Shown: piece by piece, positions 1 to 7,733 of the stretch | How positions within the stretch are numbered: position 1 is the first letter of the stretch | Layout of the letters: each line of letters begins with the position of its first letter | Assembly: GCA_000421045.1 (NCBI GenBank) | Contig: ATWC01000026.1 | Span: forward strand, 1-45,152 | DNA from: Lachnospiraceae bacterium NK4A179 | GTDB taxonomy: Bacteria; Bacillota; Clostridia; Lachnospirales; Lachnospiraceae | Reading direction: 5' to 3' | DNA length: 45,152 nt | Position numbers and translations under genes: made by a program | The notes under the pieces: generated by a model | Told to the model about the DNA's origin: nothing | The model's input: only the letters and a program-made list of their open reading frames with translations | Databases searched by the model: none

Positions 1-1
1 A

Positions 2-88
2 ACTGAATTACATAACACAAAAGAATCATTCATTCTATTCCTTAAAGCTCAAGATCAAATCAAAAAAGTTGCGACTGAATTACATAAC
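2..88. repeat. Pair of 15-nt direct repeats at the left edge
   Basis: ACTGAATTACATAAC occurs at 2-16 and again at 74-88, a period of 72 nt. The DNA between is AT-rich and holds no convincing gene. The series could continue left of the window. Only two units are visible, and the shared part is shorter than a CRISPR repeat. It may be an iteron, a mobile-element end or chance. Confidence 0.4.
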
Positions 89-166
89 TCGAAATAAATC
101 ACTTTCATACAATGGTTGCTTGCCTATTTACGATACTAATGCTATCAGCCGGCGCTGCATCATTAC

Positions 167-360
167 GTTGACTGCAGTGCGGCGGTGCATATGTGTTCAT
201 TCCGTACCCTGAGCTGCGGCGATAAAGTTACGGGGCTGATGCCCGGCGAACAGCGCCTGGCAACATCAAAGTCTGACAGGACTTTGATGTTCCGCGGTGT
301 GAGCGCCCGCTTGCGAAGGGTTAAGGAAGGAATCACATATCACCGCCAAAGCACTGTAAC
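167..360 (+). repeat. Structured repeat element, copy 1 (long-helix RNA/MITE-like)
   Basis: This 194-nt element begins GTTGACTGCAGTGC and ends GCACTGTAAC. Its two ends form a long interrupted helix: GGCGGTG (181-187) with CACCGCC, ATATGTG with CACATAT, and TTCATTCC with GGAAGGAA. Inside are short hairpins (GGGC/GCCC, GGCG-AACA-GCGCC) and a 12-bp perfect hairpin (262-273 with 280-291, loop TGACAG). Positions 170-219 are identical over 50 nt to 17151-17200, and CGCTTGCGAAGGGTTAAG recurs in the 3' half of both copies. The internal hairpin is completely different between copies but perfectly paired in each. Strand is assigned arbitrarily. It could be a structured RNA (HEARO/omega-RNA-like is one possibility) or a non-autonomous mobile element. 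Confidence 0.7.
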
Positions 361-435
361 ATACATCGCGCTGCGACACATCCTGCAGCGCCTCCTATAT
401 CACTTGATATTACACACGATAATTCAAAGCGAGCA

Positions 436-464
436 TTGAAAACACCCTTTTTATGTTTTAAAAT
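436..464 (+). promoter_or_regulatory. Candidate promoter of the AraC regulator gene
   Basis: TTGAAA (436-441), a 17-nt spacer, then TAAAAT (459-464). Both hexamers match 5 of 6 consensus positions. It lies about 50 nt upstream of the AraC-type gene and just right of the structured repeat. Confidence 0.5.
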
Positions 465-515
465 CATAACAATATTGCACGGAAAAAAATACAAAACGAG
501 CGGAGGGAAAGTGCC

Positions 516-1424
516 ATGCGCAGGGACTGGATGGGCATCATTCAGCAGAAGGAAGACGGTTCCGAGATACTGAATTACAACGATGAATCATTTCCGGTGT
601 ATCTGTACCAGGGATGGATAGAGCCGGGCGTGACCTGGGCAGAAGTGGCGCATTTTCATGATGAGCTGGAGATAATGACGGTCACAAGGGGCGAGATAGG
701 CTACAATGTGAACGGCGAGGAGCTGAGGCTTCATGAAGGAGAGACTCTGATCGTCAATTCCAGACAGATCCATTTCAGTATTCCGGTAAATGAATACAGG
801 GAGACCTATAATCTGTGCATCATTCATCCCAGTCTTCTCTGCGGATGCTGTTCCATAGCCGACCGCTATGTAAAGCCTGTGGTGGGAAATCCATCGATCC
901 CGTACATATTGTTAAAGAACGGTACCGAGCCGGCAAGACAGATGTACAAAGAGTCTTTCAATATGATCGGTTGCATGGGTGATAACTTCGATATCAACGC
1001 CCAGTTCTTCAATATGTGGAAGATTGTTATAAAGTATTGTAAGAATGAACTGCATCTTGAAGATGAAGAGACGGATTCCAATCCGGCGATCCAGAGCATT
1101 AAAAAGATGATGAACTTCTGCCGCACCAACTATGACAAGCCCATAACCCTTGATGATATTGCAAAAGAGGGCGGTGTGAGCAGGACATACTGCAACCGTC
1201 TCTTCCATAAATATACGGGCAGGTCACCCATGGACAGTCTCATGCGGGAGCGCGCCGAAAAGACGGCGGAGTATCTTGCACATTCCGATATGACCATGGC
1301 AGAGATAGCCGACAGGACCGGGTTTGCGGGAGCAAGCTATATGGCCGAGATCTTTAAACGCTACTATAAGATGTCTCCGAGAGAGTACAGACGTGCCTCC
1401 ACAATGCCTGATGCTCAAAAATGA
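516..1424 (+). CDS. AraC family transcriptional regulator with N-terminal cupin
   Basis: Predicted DNA-binding regulator of 302 residues, a normal AraC length. Residues about 30-110 look like the cupin sensor (HFHDELEIMTVTRGE, then LHEGETLIVNS and RQIHFSIP), which in this family binds a sugar or other small ligand. Residues about 200-295 carry the paired helix-turn-helix domain: ITLDDIAKEGGVSRTYCNRLF for the first helix pair and MTMAEIADRTGFAGASYMAEIF ending in MSPREYRR for the second. GGAGGG lies about 10 nt upstream of the chosen ATG. A sugar ABC transporter is encoded downstream on the same strand, so it may control that locus; this is inference from position only. Confidence 0.9.
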   Translation: MRRDWMGIIQQKEDGSEILNYNDESFPVYLYQGWIEPGVTWAEVAHFHDELEIMTVTRGEIGYNVNGEELRLHEGETLIVNSRQIHFSIPVNEYRETYNLCIIHPSLLCGCCSIADRYVKPVVGNPSIPYILLKNGTEPARQMYKESFNMIGCMGDNFDINAQFFNMWKIVIKYCKNELHLEDEETDSNPAIQSIKKMMNFCRTNYDKPITLDDIAKEGGVSRTYCNRLFHKYTGRSPMDSLMRERAEKTAEYLAHSDMTMAEIADRTGFAGASYMAEIFKRYYKMSPREYRRASTMPDAQK

Positions 1425-1478
1425 GAGATATAAGGCAATTTTTGTATAGCGTATAGGCAAAGTGCACAACTACTGATA

Positions 1479-1507
1479 TTGTAAGAAAAAGAAAGTTGTT
1501 ATATAAT
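1479..1507 (+). promoter_or_regulatory. Strong promoter upstream of the small lipoprotein gene
   Basis: TTGTAA (1479-1484), 17-nt spacer, perfect TATAAT (1502-1507). The transcript would have a leader of about 130 nt, containing a small perfect hairpin GACGA-AATC-TCGTC (1577-1590). Such a long leader could be regulatory, but no known riboswitch pattern is recognised. Confidence 0.65.
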
Positions 1508-1640
1508 TGCATACAGTTTTGAACAATCTGCAAAAATTGTATATGGGGGGAGCAGAGAAATTCTATTTATTCATCAGACGAAATCTCGTCAGCCCTCATA
1601 AATAATGAATAGATTGTGAACTAAGGAGAAACAAAAAATT

Positions 1641-2216
1641 ATGAAGACCGGAAAGTTTGTATCGGTCGTATTGAGTGCAGTACTTATTGCAGCCGCTGCC
1701 TGCGGATGTCAGAAGTCTGAAACGCTTGAGAGCTGGGCATACAGTTATGAAAGCGGGACCGAAGCACTTAAGCTGTGTAACAATGGCACGGCAGTGTTTG
1801 ACGGAAACGATTATACATATACGAAAGATAATGAATATATTGACCTGAAGGATAAGAACGGTCAGGAAATAAAAATGCGTTACACCGTAAGCGGTGATGA
1901 GATGACACTTTACAAGATTTCATCTTATACGCTTCAGGGCGACGGTGATGCTGATGGGATAGTCGGTGTTTGGAACTGCGGTAATTCAGCATTTGAGTTC
2001 ACCGATAAGGGAACATTTCTGGAAGACAATATCTTCCCGGGACATTTCCTTGTGGATGAGGAAGCCGGAACAATAAAGCTTATGTACACCACACAGCTTG
2101 AAGATACTGTAATGTACTACAGCCTTGACGGCAACGTGCTGACAATAGAGTATCCCTGGCCGATGGTAAAGACAGGAAGCGGTTCCAAATCGGTATCGGG
2201 ACAGACTGTCGGATGA
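1641..2216 (+). CDS. Small secreted lipoprotein with two similar beta-rich repeats
   Basis: A 191-residue protein starting with a lysine, a hydrophobic stretch and a cysteine-containing lipobox-like end (AAAACGCQ; Cys21 or Cys23 as lipidation site), so it is probably a surface lipoprotein. The mature part seems to hold two related units: residues ~28-90 (WAYSYESGTEALKLCNNGTAVF...) and ~108-175 (GVWNCGNSAFEFTDKGTFLEDN...), each with a short Trp-containing start, a Gly-rich turn and a closing MTLYK/LTIEY strand. This pattern is seen in lipocalin-like or DUF5640-type Clostridia lipoproteins. The function is unknown. AAGGAG lies about 10 nt before the ATG. It sits between the AraC regulator and the sugar transporter. 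Confidence 0.8.
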   Translation: MKTGKFVSVVLSAVLIAAAACGCQKSETLESWAYSYESGTEALKLCNNGTAVFDGNDYTYTKDNEYIDLKDKNGQEIKMRYTVSGDEMTLYKISSYTLQGDGDADGIVGVWNCGNSAFEFTDKGTFLEDNIFPGHFLVDEEAGTIKLMYTTQLEDTVMYYSLDGNVLTIEYPWPMVKTGSGSKSVSGQTVG

Positions 2217-2222
2217 ATGATG

Positions 2223-2250
2223 ATCGTTAACGGCTATGCCGTTTTACGAT
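2223..2250 (+). terminator. Stem-loop after the lipoprotein gene
   Basis: AACGGC-TAT-GCCGTT (2229-2243) is extended by ATCGT/ACGAT outside. It is not followed by a T tract, so it may be a weak terminator, an mRNA-stabilising hairpin or a 5' leader structure for the binding-protein gene. A second small hairpin, GGGGTAACCCC, follows just before the next ribosome binding site. Confidence 0.35.
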
Positions 2251-2298
2251 AAATAACAAATCTGGGGTAACCCCCCGCAAAAGAACAAGGAGGCCTTT

Positions 2299-3687
2299 AT
2301 GAAGTTTAGGAAAATCGCTGCACTTATGCTTGCAGGTATGATGACTGTATCTGCAACAGCTTGCGGCAACACACCTGCAACACCCGCTGAGCCTGCTGCA
2401 CAGACTCAGACAACTCCTGAGACAAAGGAGACACCTGAGACAACAGAGGAGACAGCTCCTGAGACAACAGACACATCTTCTACAGAAGGTGGATCAGTTG
2501 ATCTTGCTTCAGCAAATGTATCACTTGATATGTGGTGCATAGCTACAGAGAGTGATTCAAACCGTCATTCTTATGAAGCAGCTATCGAAGAGATGGCTTC
2601 AGAGTATCCCGGAATCACCCTTAACTGGGAAGCTTTCGAGAACGAGTCTTACAAGACAAAGATCAAGGCTGCAGTTGCTGCAGACGAGATGCCTGACATC
2701 TTCTTCACATGGTCATGCGCATTCCTTGGCGATTTCGTAAGCCAGGGTAAGGTATACTGCCTTGACGATGCATATCAGGATTATGCAAGCGAGCTCCCTG
2801 AGGTTATGCTTGCTAACTCAACATACGATGGAAAGCACTATGGTGTTCCTCTTACAATGAACATCGTTGGTCTTTTCGCTAACATGGATCTTCTTAAGGA
2901 AGCTGGCTACGATGAGGTTCCCGGCACATATGATGAGTTCATCAAGTGCTGCGACGCTCTCAAGGCTAAGGGAATCGTTCCTTTCGGCTGCGCTGGTAAG
3001 GAGACATGGTGCGTTACAGAGTATCTTGAGCCCATCATGGAGAAGAGCATCGGCGCTGAGCAGATGAACAAGATCATGCTTGGTCAGGATACATGGAACA
3101 ACCCTGATGTTGCTGCATCAGTTGATACATTCCAGAAGATGATCAACGATGGTTACTTTGATCCTAACGGAATCTCACTTGGTAATGACGAAGTTAAGGC
3201 TAACTTCATGCAGGGCAAGTATGCATTCTACATGAATGGTACATGGAACTGCGCTGACTTCGCTAACGATGCTGAGTTCTTCCCTAAGGTTAAGGTTTCA
3301 GAGTTCCCCGTTGTTAACGCTGACAAGTCTAAGCTCGGCGAGCTTATCGGTGGACCTTCAGATACACTTGCTGTAGCAGCAGGCTCTGAGAACGCTGATA
3401 TTGCTGCTAAGTACACATTCGAACTTGGTAAGAGAATCTGCCACTATGGTTACCTTGATGGATGCGGACTTCCCGCATGGACACCTTACGGTGACACAAG
3501 CTCAGTTAACGAGCTTACTCAGACAGTTGCAGGTATCTGCAACAACGCTAGCGGATACGTTCTCTTCGGTGATACAGCTCAGAACGCTGATGATGCTCAG
3601 ACATACCTTGATTATGTAGCTCAGGTTTACGGCTGCGCAATCGATGGCCAGGGCTTCATTGATGGTCTTTCAAGCGATATCAGATAA
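2299..3687 (+). CDS. Sugar ABC transporter substrate-binding lipoprotein (CUT1 type)
   Basis: Extracytoplasmic solute-binding protein of 462 residues. A signal peptide ends in VSATAC, giving lipid anchoring at Cys22, and is followed by a Thr/Pro/Glu-rich linker of about 50 residues. The rest matches family 1 solute-binding proteins (MalE/UgpB-like): YPGITLNWEAFENESYKTKIKAAVAADEMPDIFF and later FMQGKYAFYMNGTW. It would capture a sugar or oligosaccharide for the two permeases encoded just downstream. The codons are visibly skewed to a few synonyms (GCT, AAG, GAG, CTT) more than in neighbours, which fits very high expression. AAGGAGG precedes the ATG. Confidence 0.93.
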   Translation: MKFRKIAALMLAGMMTVSATACGNTPATPAEPAAQTQTTPETKETPETTEETAPETTDTSSTEGGSVDLASANVSLDMWCIATESDSNRHSYEAAIEEMASEYPGITLNWEAFENESYKTKIKAAVAADEMPDIFFTWSCAFLGDFVSQGKVYCLDDAYQDYASELPEVMLANSTYDGKHYGVPLTMNIVGLFANMDLLKEAGYDEVPGTYDEFIKCCDALKAKGIVPFGCAGKETWCVTEYLEPIMEKSIGAEQMNKIMLGQDTWNNPDVAASVDTFQKMINDGYFDPNGISLGNDEVKANFMQGKYAFYMNGTWNCADFANDAEFFPKVKVSEFPVVNADKSKLGELIGGPSDTLAVAAGSENADIAAKYTFELGKRICHYGYLDGCGLPAWTPYGDTSSVNELTQTVAGICNNASGYVLFGDTAQNADDAQTYLDYVAQVYGCAIDGQGFIDGLSSDIR

Positions 3688-3700
3688 TTACTGATGGTTT

Positions 3701-3750
3701 GCGGTCTTTCCGGGGAGGCATCGCGCACATCCCGGAGGGACCGCTTTTTT
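3701..3750 (+). terminator. Attenuator/terminator between binding protein and permease genes
   Basis: GCGGTC...CCGGG pairs with CCCGG...GACCGC, directly followed by six T. It lies in the 81-nt gap between the binding-protein and permease genes. Such partial terminators typically give more binding protein than permease from one transcript. Confidence 0.8.
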
Positions 3751-3768
3751 AGAGGAGAAACGTAAAGT

Positions 3769-4698
3769 ATGAAAGGCAAATTATATAAAAGATTTACGGT
3801 TGTACTCTTCCTTCTGCCAGCTATTGTACTTTTTGTAAGTGTTTTGGTAGCACCGATCATAATGAGCGGTTACTACAGTTTCTTTGATCTCAGAAGTATT
3901 TCGACTGAAGGTATGGAATTCTGCGGAGTAGAGAACTATAAAGAGTTGTTTACCAGCGGTTCCATAAGTTTCTGGAAAGCTCTTGGAAACTCAATGATAC
4001 TGGCTGCGTTATCGGTATTCATACAGCTGCCGCTTTCTCTTGGGCTTGCATTGATGCTTGGTAAAGGTATTAAGGGTGAGAGGATATTCCTTTCGATCTA
4101 TTTCCTGCCGGTTCTGATCTCGACTGTTGTTATAGGTCAGCTCTGGCTGAAGATCTACAATCCCGATTATGGTATTCTTAATTCGGTACTTGCAAATCTT
4201 GGTTTTAAGGATGTAATGCCTGCAGGCGGTTGGCTTGGAAACAAGAGTTCTGCTTTATGGTGTGTATTCATTCCGACTCTGTGGCAGTATGTAGGTTATC
4301 ATATGCTGCTTATGTACGCCGGTGTAAGGAGTGTATCTCCTGAGCTGCGTGAAGCTGCAAAGCTTGACGGTGCCACAGATTCACAGGTTGACAGATATAT
4401 AGTTATTCCTACTATCAAACCCATTATCAAAGTCAGCGTTATATTTGCGGTAACAGGATCCCTCAAATCCTTCGACCTTATATACGTCCTGACGAACGGT
4501 GGTCCTTTCCATGCGACCGAAGTTCCCAGTACTTTGATGATCAACATGCTGTTCTTAAGAAACAGATATGGAATGGGTAGTACGATAGCGATCCTTCTTA
4601 TAGTATTGAGTTTCTTCTTTGCAATACTTATAAGCATAGCATTCAAGGAGAGAGATATTTATGGCAAAAACAGAAGCGAAGCCGCAGATGAAGTATGA
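3769..4698 (+). CDS. Sugar ABC transporter permease (MalF/UgpA-like)
   Basis: Integral membrane protein of 309 residues with about six hydrophobic segments, the first at residues 10-35. The cytoplasmic EAA loop that docks to the ATPase is visible as LREAAKLDGATDSQVDRYIVIPTIKP (residues ~200-225). It pairs with the next permease to form the CUT1 channel. GAGGAGAAA lies 9 nt upstream of the ATG. The 3' end overlaps the next gene by 38 nt, implying translational coupling. No ATP-binding subunit is encoded nearby; in Gram-positives this class commonly uses a shared MsiK-type ATPase encoded elsewhere (inference). Confidence 0.93.
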   Translation: MKGKLYKRFTVVLFLLPAIVLFVSVLVAPIIMSGYYSFFDLRSISTEGMEFCGVENYKELFTSGSISFWKALGNSMILAALSVFIQLPLSLGLALMLGKGIKGERIFLSIYFLPVLISTVVIGQLWLKIYNPDYGILNSVLANLGFKDVMPAGGWLGNKSSALWCVFIPTLWQYVGYHMLLMYAGVRSVSPELREAAKLDGATDSQVDRYIVIPTIKPIIKVSVIFAVTGSLKSFDLIYVLTNGGPFHATEVPSTLMINMLFLRNRYGMGSTIAILLIVLSFFFAILISIAFKERDIYGKNRSEAADEV

Positions 4699-5548
4699 TC
4701 TGGATAAATACCAGGTCAAAAAGACAAATAAGGTTGCAAGAGTATTTATCTATATAGGTCTTATTGTCTGGGCGCTGATAGATCTGTTTCCTATATACTG
4801 GATGTTTACTTTCTCATTGAAATCCAATGATGAAGTGTACGGTATGAATGTAATGGGTCTGCCTAAACACTGGCTCTGGAGCAACTATACAAGGGCTCTT
4901 ACAACCGGCAATATGCCGCTCTATTTCCTTAACAGTATTATTGTTACGGTAGCGGCTATAGCAATCTCGCTTGTTGCTGCAATGATGGCAACATATGCGA
5001 TGACACGTATCGTCTGGAAGGGACGCAATCTTATGAACAGCTTCTTTATGCTGGGACTTACGATCCCCATCCATGCTTCGATCGTGCCTATTTTCATTAC
5101 ACTGAGTAAACTTCATATGGTTAACTCATATCTGTCGCTGATCCTTCCCTATGCGGCATTCTCACTTCCGATGGCGATACTCATCTGCACCGGATTTATG
5201 AATGATATCCCGCATGAGCTGGATGAGGCGGCATGTATAGACGGATGTGGATTATGGAAGACATTCTTCTATGTCATCATCCCTCTTATGAAACCCGCAC
5301 TTTCAACTATCACGATCTATTCATTCCTGCAGTGCTGGAATGAGCTTATGTTTGCAAACGTATTCATAAGCAAGGATTCGTTGAAGACACTGCCTGTAGG
5401 CATACAGGCCCTTTCGGGTCAGCATACCACTGACTGGGGTCCTATAGGCGCAGCTCTTGTAATAGCTACATTCCCTACACTTATTGCTTATGTATTCTTA
5501 AGCAAGAAGATACAGGAAAGCTTTATTGCCGGTGCTGTAAAGGGTTGA
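4661..5548 (+). CDS. Sugar ABC transporter permease (MalG/UgpE-like)
   Basis: Second permease subunit, 295 residues. It has a charged N-terminus, a first membrane segment at about 25-50 (VFIYIGLIVWALIDLFPIYW) and about five more. The EAA loop is ELDEAACIDGCGLWKTFFYVIIPLMKP (residues ~187-212). The start at 4661 is supported by AAGGAG ten nt upstream and lies inside the previous gene. It ends the transporter operon, followed by a terminator. Substrate cannot be told from sequence. Confidence 0.93.
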   Translation: MAKTEAKPQMKYDLDKYQVKKTNKVARVFIYIGLIVWALIDLFPIYWMFTFSLKSNDEVYGMNVMGLPKHWLWSNYTRALTTGNMPLYFLNSIIVTVAAIAISLVAAMMATYAMTRIVWKGRNLMNSFFMLGLTIPIHASIVPIFITLSKLHMVNSYLSLILPYAAFSLPMAILICTGFMNDIPHELDEAACIDGCGLWKTFFYVIIPLMKPALSTITIYSFLQCWNELMFANVFISKDSLKTLPVGIQALSGQHTTDWGPIGAALVIATFPTLIAYVFLSKKIQESFIAGAVKG

Positions 5549-5557
5549 TCTTGTTTT

Positions 5558-5607
5558 ACACAGACGCTTCTGCGGGCTATGTCTGCAGGGGCGTCTGTAT
5601 TTTATTT
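5558..5607 (+). terminator. Intrinsic terminator of the sugar transporter operon
   Basis: ACAGACGC..CTGC pairs with GCAG..GCGTCTGT (5558-5598), followed by ATTTTATTT. Confidence 0.8.
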
Positions 5608-5649
5608 ACTGCTAAAAAGATTTAGACAAAATGAGGAGGTAGATAGTAT

Positions 5650-6210
5650 ATGGCAATGGCAGCAGCATCAGGTTTGGCAACGATCTTTGTTATTGTATGT
5701 ATCGTTATAATAGCAGCATCGTTGGTCTGTATAGTCGGACTGTGGAAAATGTTCGAGAAGGCAGGATACGCAGGATGGAAATCTCTTATACCGATACTGA
5801 ATGTGTACATTATGTTTGAGATATCCGGGAATAAAAAATTGTTTCCTGTTCTGATCGTTTCAGATATTGTTTATTTGATATCAATGATATGGAGATCAGT
5901 GATCTATGCTTCAGATCCCTCAGCAAGTTCACCGTTCTTAACGGCGCTTGCGGTTCTGGGAGTGATCTCCGCAGTTGTAATGTTTATAGTAGTTCTGAAG
6001 ATGCTTGCAGGACTGGCTGTAGCATTTGGACAGGGAATGCTCTGGTTCTTCCTTCTGCTTTTCTTTGCTCCTATTGCGTTTGTGATAATGGGCTTTTCGT
6101 CTTCGATAAACTTCAATGGACCTCTTTCAAGTTTTAAAGATGCGAATCCTGATTATGCAGAGGATACTAAGTCGAGATTTGAAAATCCATACACAAGTTA
6201 TAAAGACTGA
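5650..6210 (+). CDS. DUF5684-like small integral membrane protein
   Basis: A 186-residue membrane protein with about four hydrophobic segments (residues ~8-32, 58-78, 96-122, 124-148) and a short polar C-terminal tail. The stretch FEKAGYAGWKSLIPILNVY after the first segment is the hallmark of DUF5684 proteins, whose role is unknown. GAGGAGGT sits 9 nt upstream of the start. It lies between two terminators and is probably a single-gene unit. Confidence 0.8.
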   Translation: MAMAAASGLATIFVIVCIVIIAASLVCIVGLWKMFEKAGYAGWKSLIPILNVYIMFEISGNKKLFPVLIVSDIVYLISMIWRSVIYASDPSASSPFLTALAVLGVISAVVMFIVVLKMLAGLAVAFGQGMLWFFLLLFFAPIAFVIMGFSSSINFNGPLSSFKDANPDYAEDTKSRFENPYTSYKD

Positions 6211-6221
6211 TCATGAAAATG

Positions 6222-6257
6222 AAAAAGCCGCTCAGCTGAGCGGCTTTCCTTTTTTAT
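6222..6257. terminator. Bidirectional terminator between convergent genes
   Basis: AAAAAGCCGCTCAGCTGAGC-GGCTTT is a near-perfect palindrome flanked by A and T runs, so it can end transcription from both sides. The stop codon of the minus-strand PHP gene (6232-6234) lies within the stem. Confidence 0.8.
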
Positions 6258-7020
6258 CAAACCACTGTACTCCGTTTGTGAGCACATAATCTTCTCCGCT
6301 AAGGATTGCGTCGCAGTAATCCCTTCCGGAAGTGATGCGGCGTTTGAAAGCAACGCCACCGTCAAACAGATCGGTTGAATGTATGTCAGAGCCGGCTGTG
6401 ATAGGCAGCGAGTGCTCATGAGCGTAGGCTATGGCCTTGGTGTCATATTCGGGATCGTTGTGAGACTGTGACTTGGGATTTGAATGTGTTGCATTTATTC
6501 CTTCCACGCCGTCCACATATTCCGGATAAAGCCTTATCTCGGGTATATAGAATTCTTCCCTGAAGGGATGTGCATGTATCACCATGCCGCCGGCTTCGTG
6601 TATGAGGGGATATTGCTTCTCGGGTGTCATGTTAAAGTCCGGATCATCAATTTCGTCTACGGGACTTCTAAGCTCCGGATGCTCCTTCATCCATTCGGGG
6701 CTGAGACCGTATATGAGGAACTCCGTGCCTTTAAAGCCTGATTCCCATCCAAAGAATACATCGAGGCCTATTTCATCGCCGCATTGTTTAGCGTCGCGGT
6801 AACCGGCGGCAAATGCTTCTGCCCATTTATCCCAGGGGAGAGACTTGTCTACGGCTGTATTTCCGCCCCAGTGGTGATCGGTTACGAATATCCCGGTGTA
6901 GCCTGCTTCCTTTGCAGCTCTGGCCATTTCGGCTCCGGTGCAGCGTGCGCAGCGACTCACCTGTGAAGTGTGAAGATGTGTTTCATAAAGATAAGGGTAA
7001 TCCTTAAGAAGTTCGATCAT
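6232..7020 (-). CDS. PHP domain metal-dependent phosphoesterase
   Basis: A 262-residue PHP-superfamily protein. Metal-binding motifs are visible: the N-terminal HLHTS (residues ~15-19), TDHHWGG (~46), VIHAHPF (~148) and the C-terminal GSDIHSTD (~221). These resemble histidinol-phosphatase-like and nucleotide/oligoribonucleotide phosphoesterases, but the substrate cannot be assigned. It is convergent with the DUF5684-like gene and shares its terminator. A TATAAT-like box lies upstream at about 7065-7070 on the minus strand, while the ribosome binding site is weak (AAGG). Confidence 0.85.
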   Translation of the reverse strand: MIELLKDYPYLYETHLHTSQVSRCARCTGAEMARAAKEAGYTGIFVTDHHWGGNTAVDKSLPWDKWAEAFAAGYRDAKQCGDEIGLDVFFGWESGFKGTEFLIYGLSPEWMKEHPELRSPVDEIDDPDFNMTPEKQYPLIHEAGGMVIHAHPFREEFYIPEIRLYPEYVDGVEGINATHSNPKSQSHNDPEYDTKAIAYAHEHSLPITAGSDIHSTDLFDGGVAFKRRITSGRDYCDAILSGEDYVLTNGVQWFDKKGKPLS

Positions 7021-7113
7021 TATGCCTTGTCAAAGCGTTATGCGCCTTGCTCCTTTCAGCACAACATTATAAATAATTATCGTTATTATTTCTACAAAAA
7101 GCCCTTACTTAAA

Positions 7114-7122
7114 TGGTATAAT
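7114..7122 (+). promoter_or_regulatory. Extended -10 promoter of the mntP-nspC-aguA operon
   Basis: TGG-TATAAT (7114-7122) is an extended -10 element. No clear -35 is seen at the usual distance. It lies 36 nt before the mntP start, in the divergent gap with the PHP gene. Confidence 0.5.
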
Positions 7123-7157
7123 TCATAAGTATTGTTTTTTCTTGGAGGATCATCTTG

Positions 7158-7733
7158 ATGATAGCATTTTTGATAAACAGCATACTTCTTGGTATAGGAC
7201 TGGCAATGGATGCATTTTCGGTATCCTGCGCAAACGGACTTGGCGAACCGGATATGAAGAAGGGAAGAATGGCCGGTGTTGCAGGAGTATATGCGGTATT
7301 TCAGTTTATGATGCCTATGATCGGCTGGCTTTGTGTCCGCACCATTGACGGGATATTTGCAGGGTTTAGGTCTGTAGTTCCATGGATCGCACTCGTGCTT
7401 CTTCTGTGGATAGGCGGAAAAATGATATTTGGATTTTTTAAGAAGGATAAGGAAGAGGAAAAGAAAATTCTTACCTTTGGGCTGCTGATAGTGCAGGGTA
7501 TTGCCACATCTGTAGACGCTCTTTCGGTAGGCTTCGCGATAGCGGGTTATAAAGTGACTACTGCACTTGCGGCCTGCGCGATCTTCGGTATTGAAACTTT
7601 CATCATATGTGTGTGCGGTATCGTTATAGGTAAAAAGGTTGGAACAAAGTTTGTCGGAAAAGCATTGCTTCTTGGCGGTATCATTCTTATCGCTATAGGT
7701 ATTGAGATAGTAGTAAAAGGACTCTTGGGATGA
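7158..7733 (+). CDS. mntP: Putative manganese efflux pump MntP
   Basis: A 191-residue polytopic protein of the MntP (DUF204) family with six hydrophobic segments in two homologous halves. Each half begins with the family's Asp-containing helix: GLAMDAFSVS at the N-terminus and TSVDALSVGF in the middle. The family exports Mn2+ across the cytoplasmic membrane. ATG 7158 is preferred, with GGAGG nine nt upstream; TTG at 7155 is also possible. No manganese riboswitch is visible in the short leader. The stop overlaps the nspC start by four nt (ATGA), so the two are translationally coupled. Confidence 0.88.
   Translation: MIAFLINSILLGIGLAMDAFSVSCANGLGEPDMKKGRMAGVAGVYAVFQFMMPMIGWLCVRTIDGIFAGFRSVVPWIALVLLLWIGGKMIFGFFKKDKEEEKKILTFGLLIVQGIATSVDALSVGFAIAGYKVTTALAACAIFGIETFIICVCGIVIGKKVGTKFVGKALLLGGIILIAIGIEIVVKGLLG

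Noticed and set aside
2-88. CRISPR array at the left edge
   Set aside because: Only two repeats of 15 nt with a 57-nt gap, and no cas genes in the window.
185-439. Open frame of 84 codons inside structured repeat copy 1
   Set aside because: It lies across the conserved paired arms and swapped hairpin; no ribosome binding site, and copy 2 cannot encode a matching full frame. The conservation is explained by structure.
2299-5548. Complete self-contained ABC importer
   Set aside because: No ATP-binding subunit gene is present in or next to the operon.
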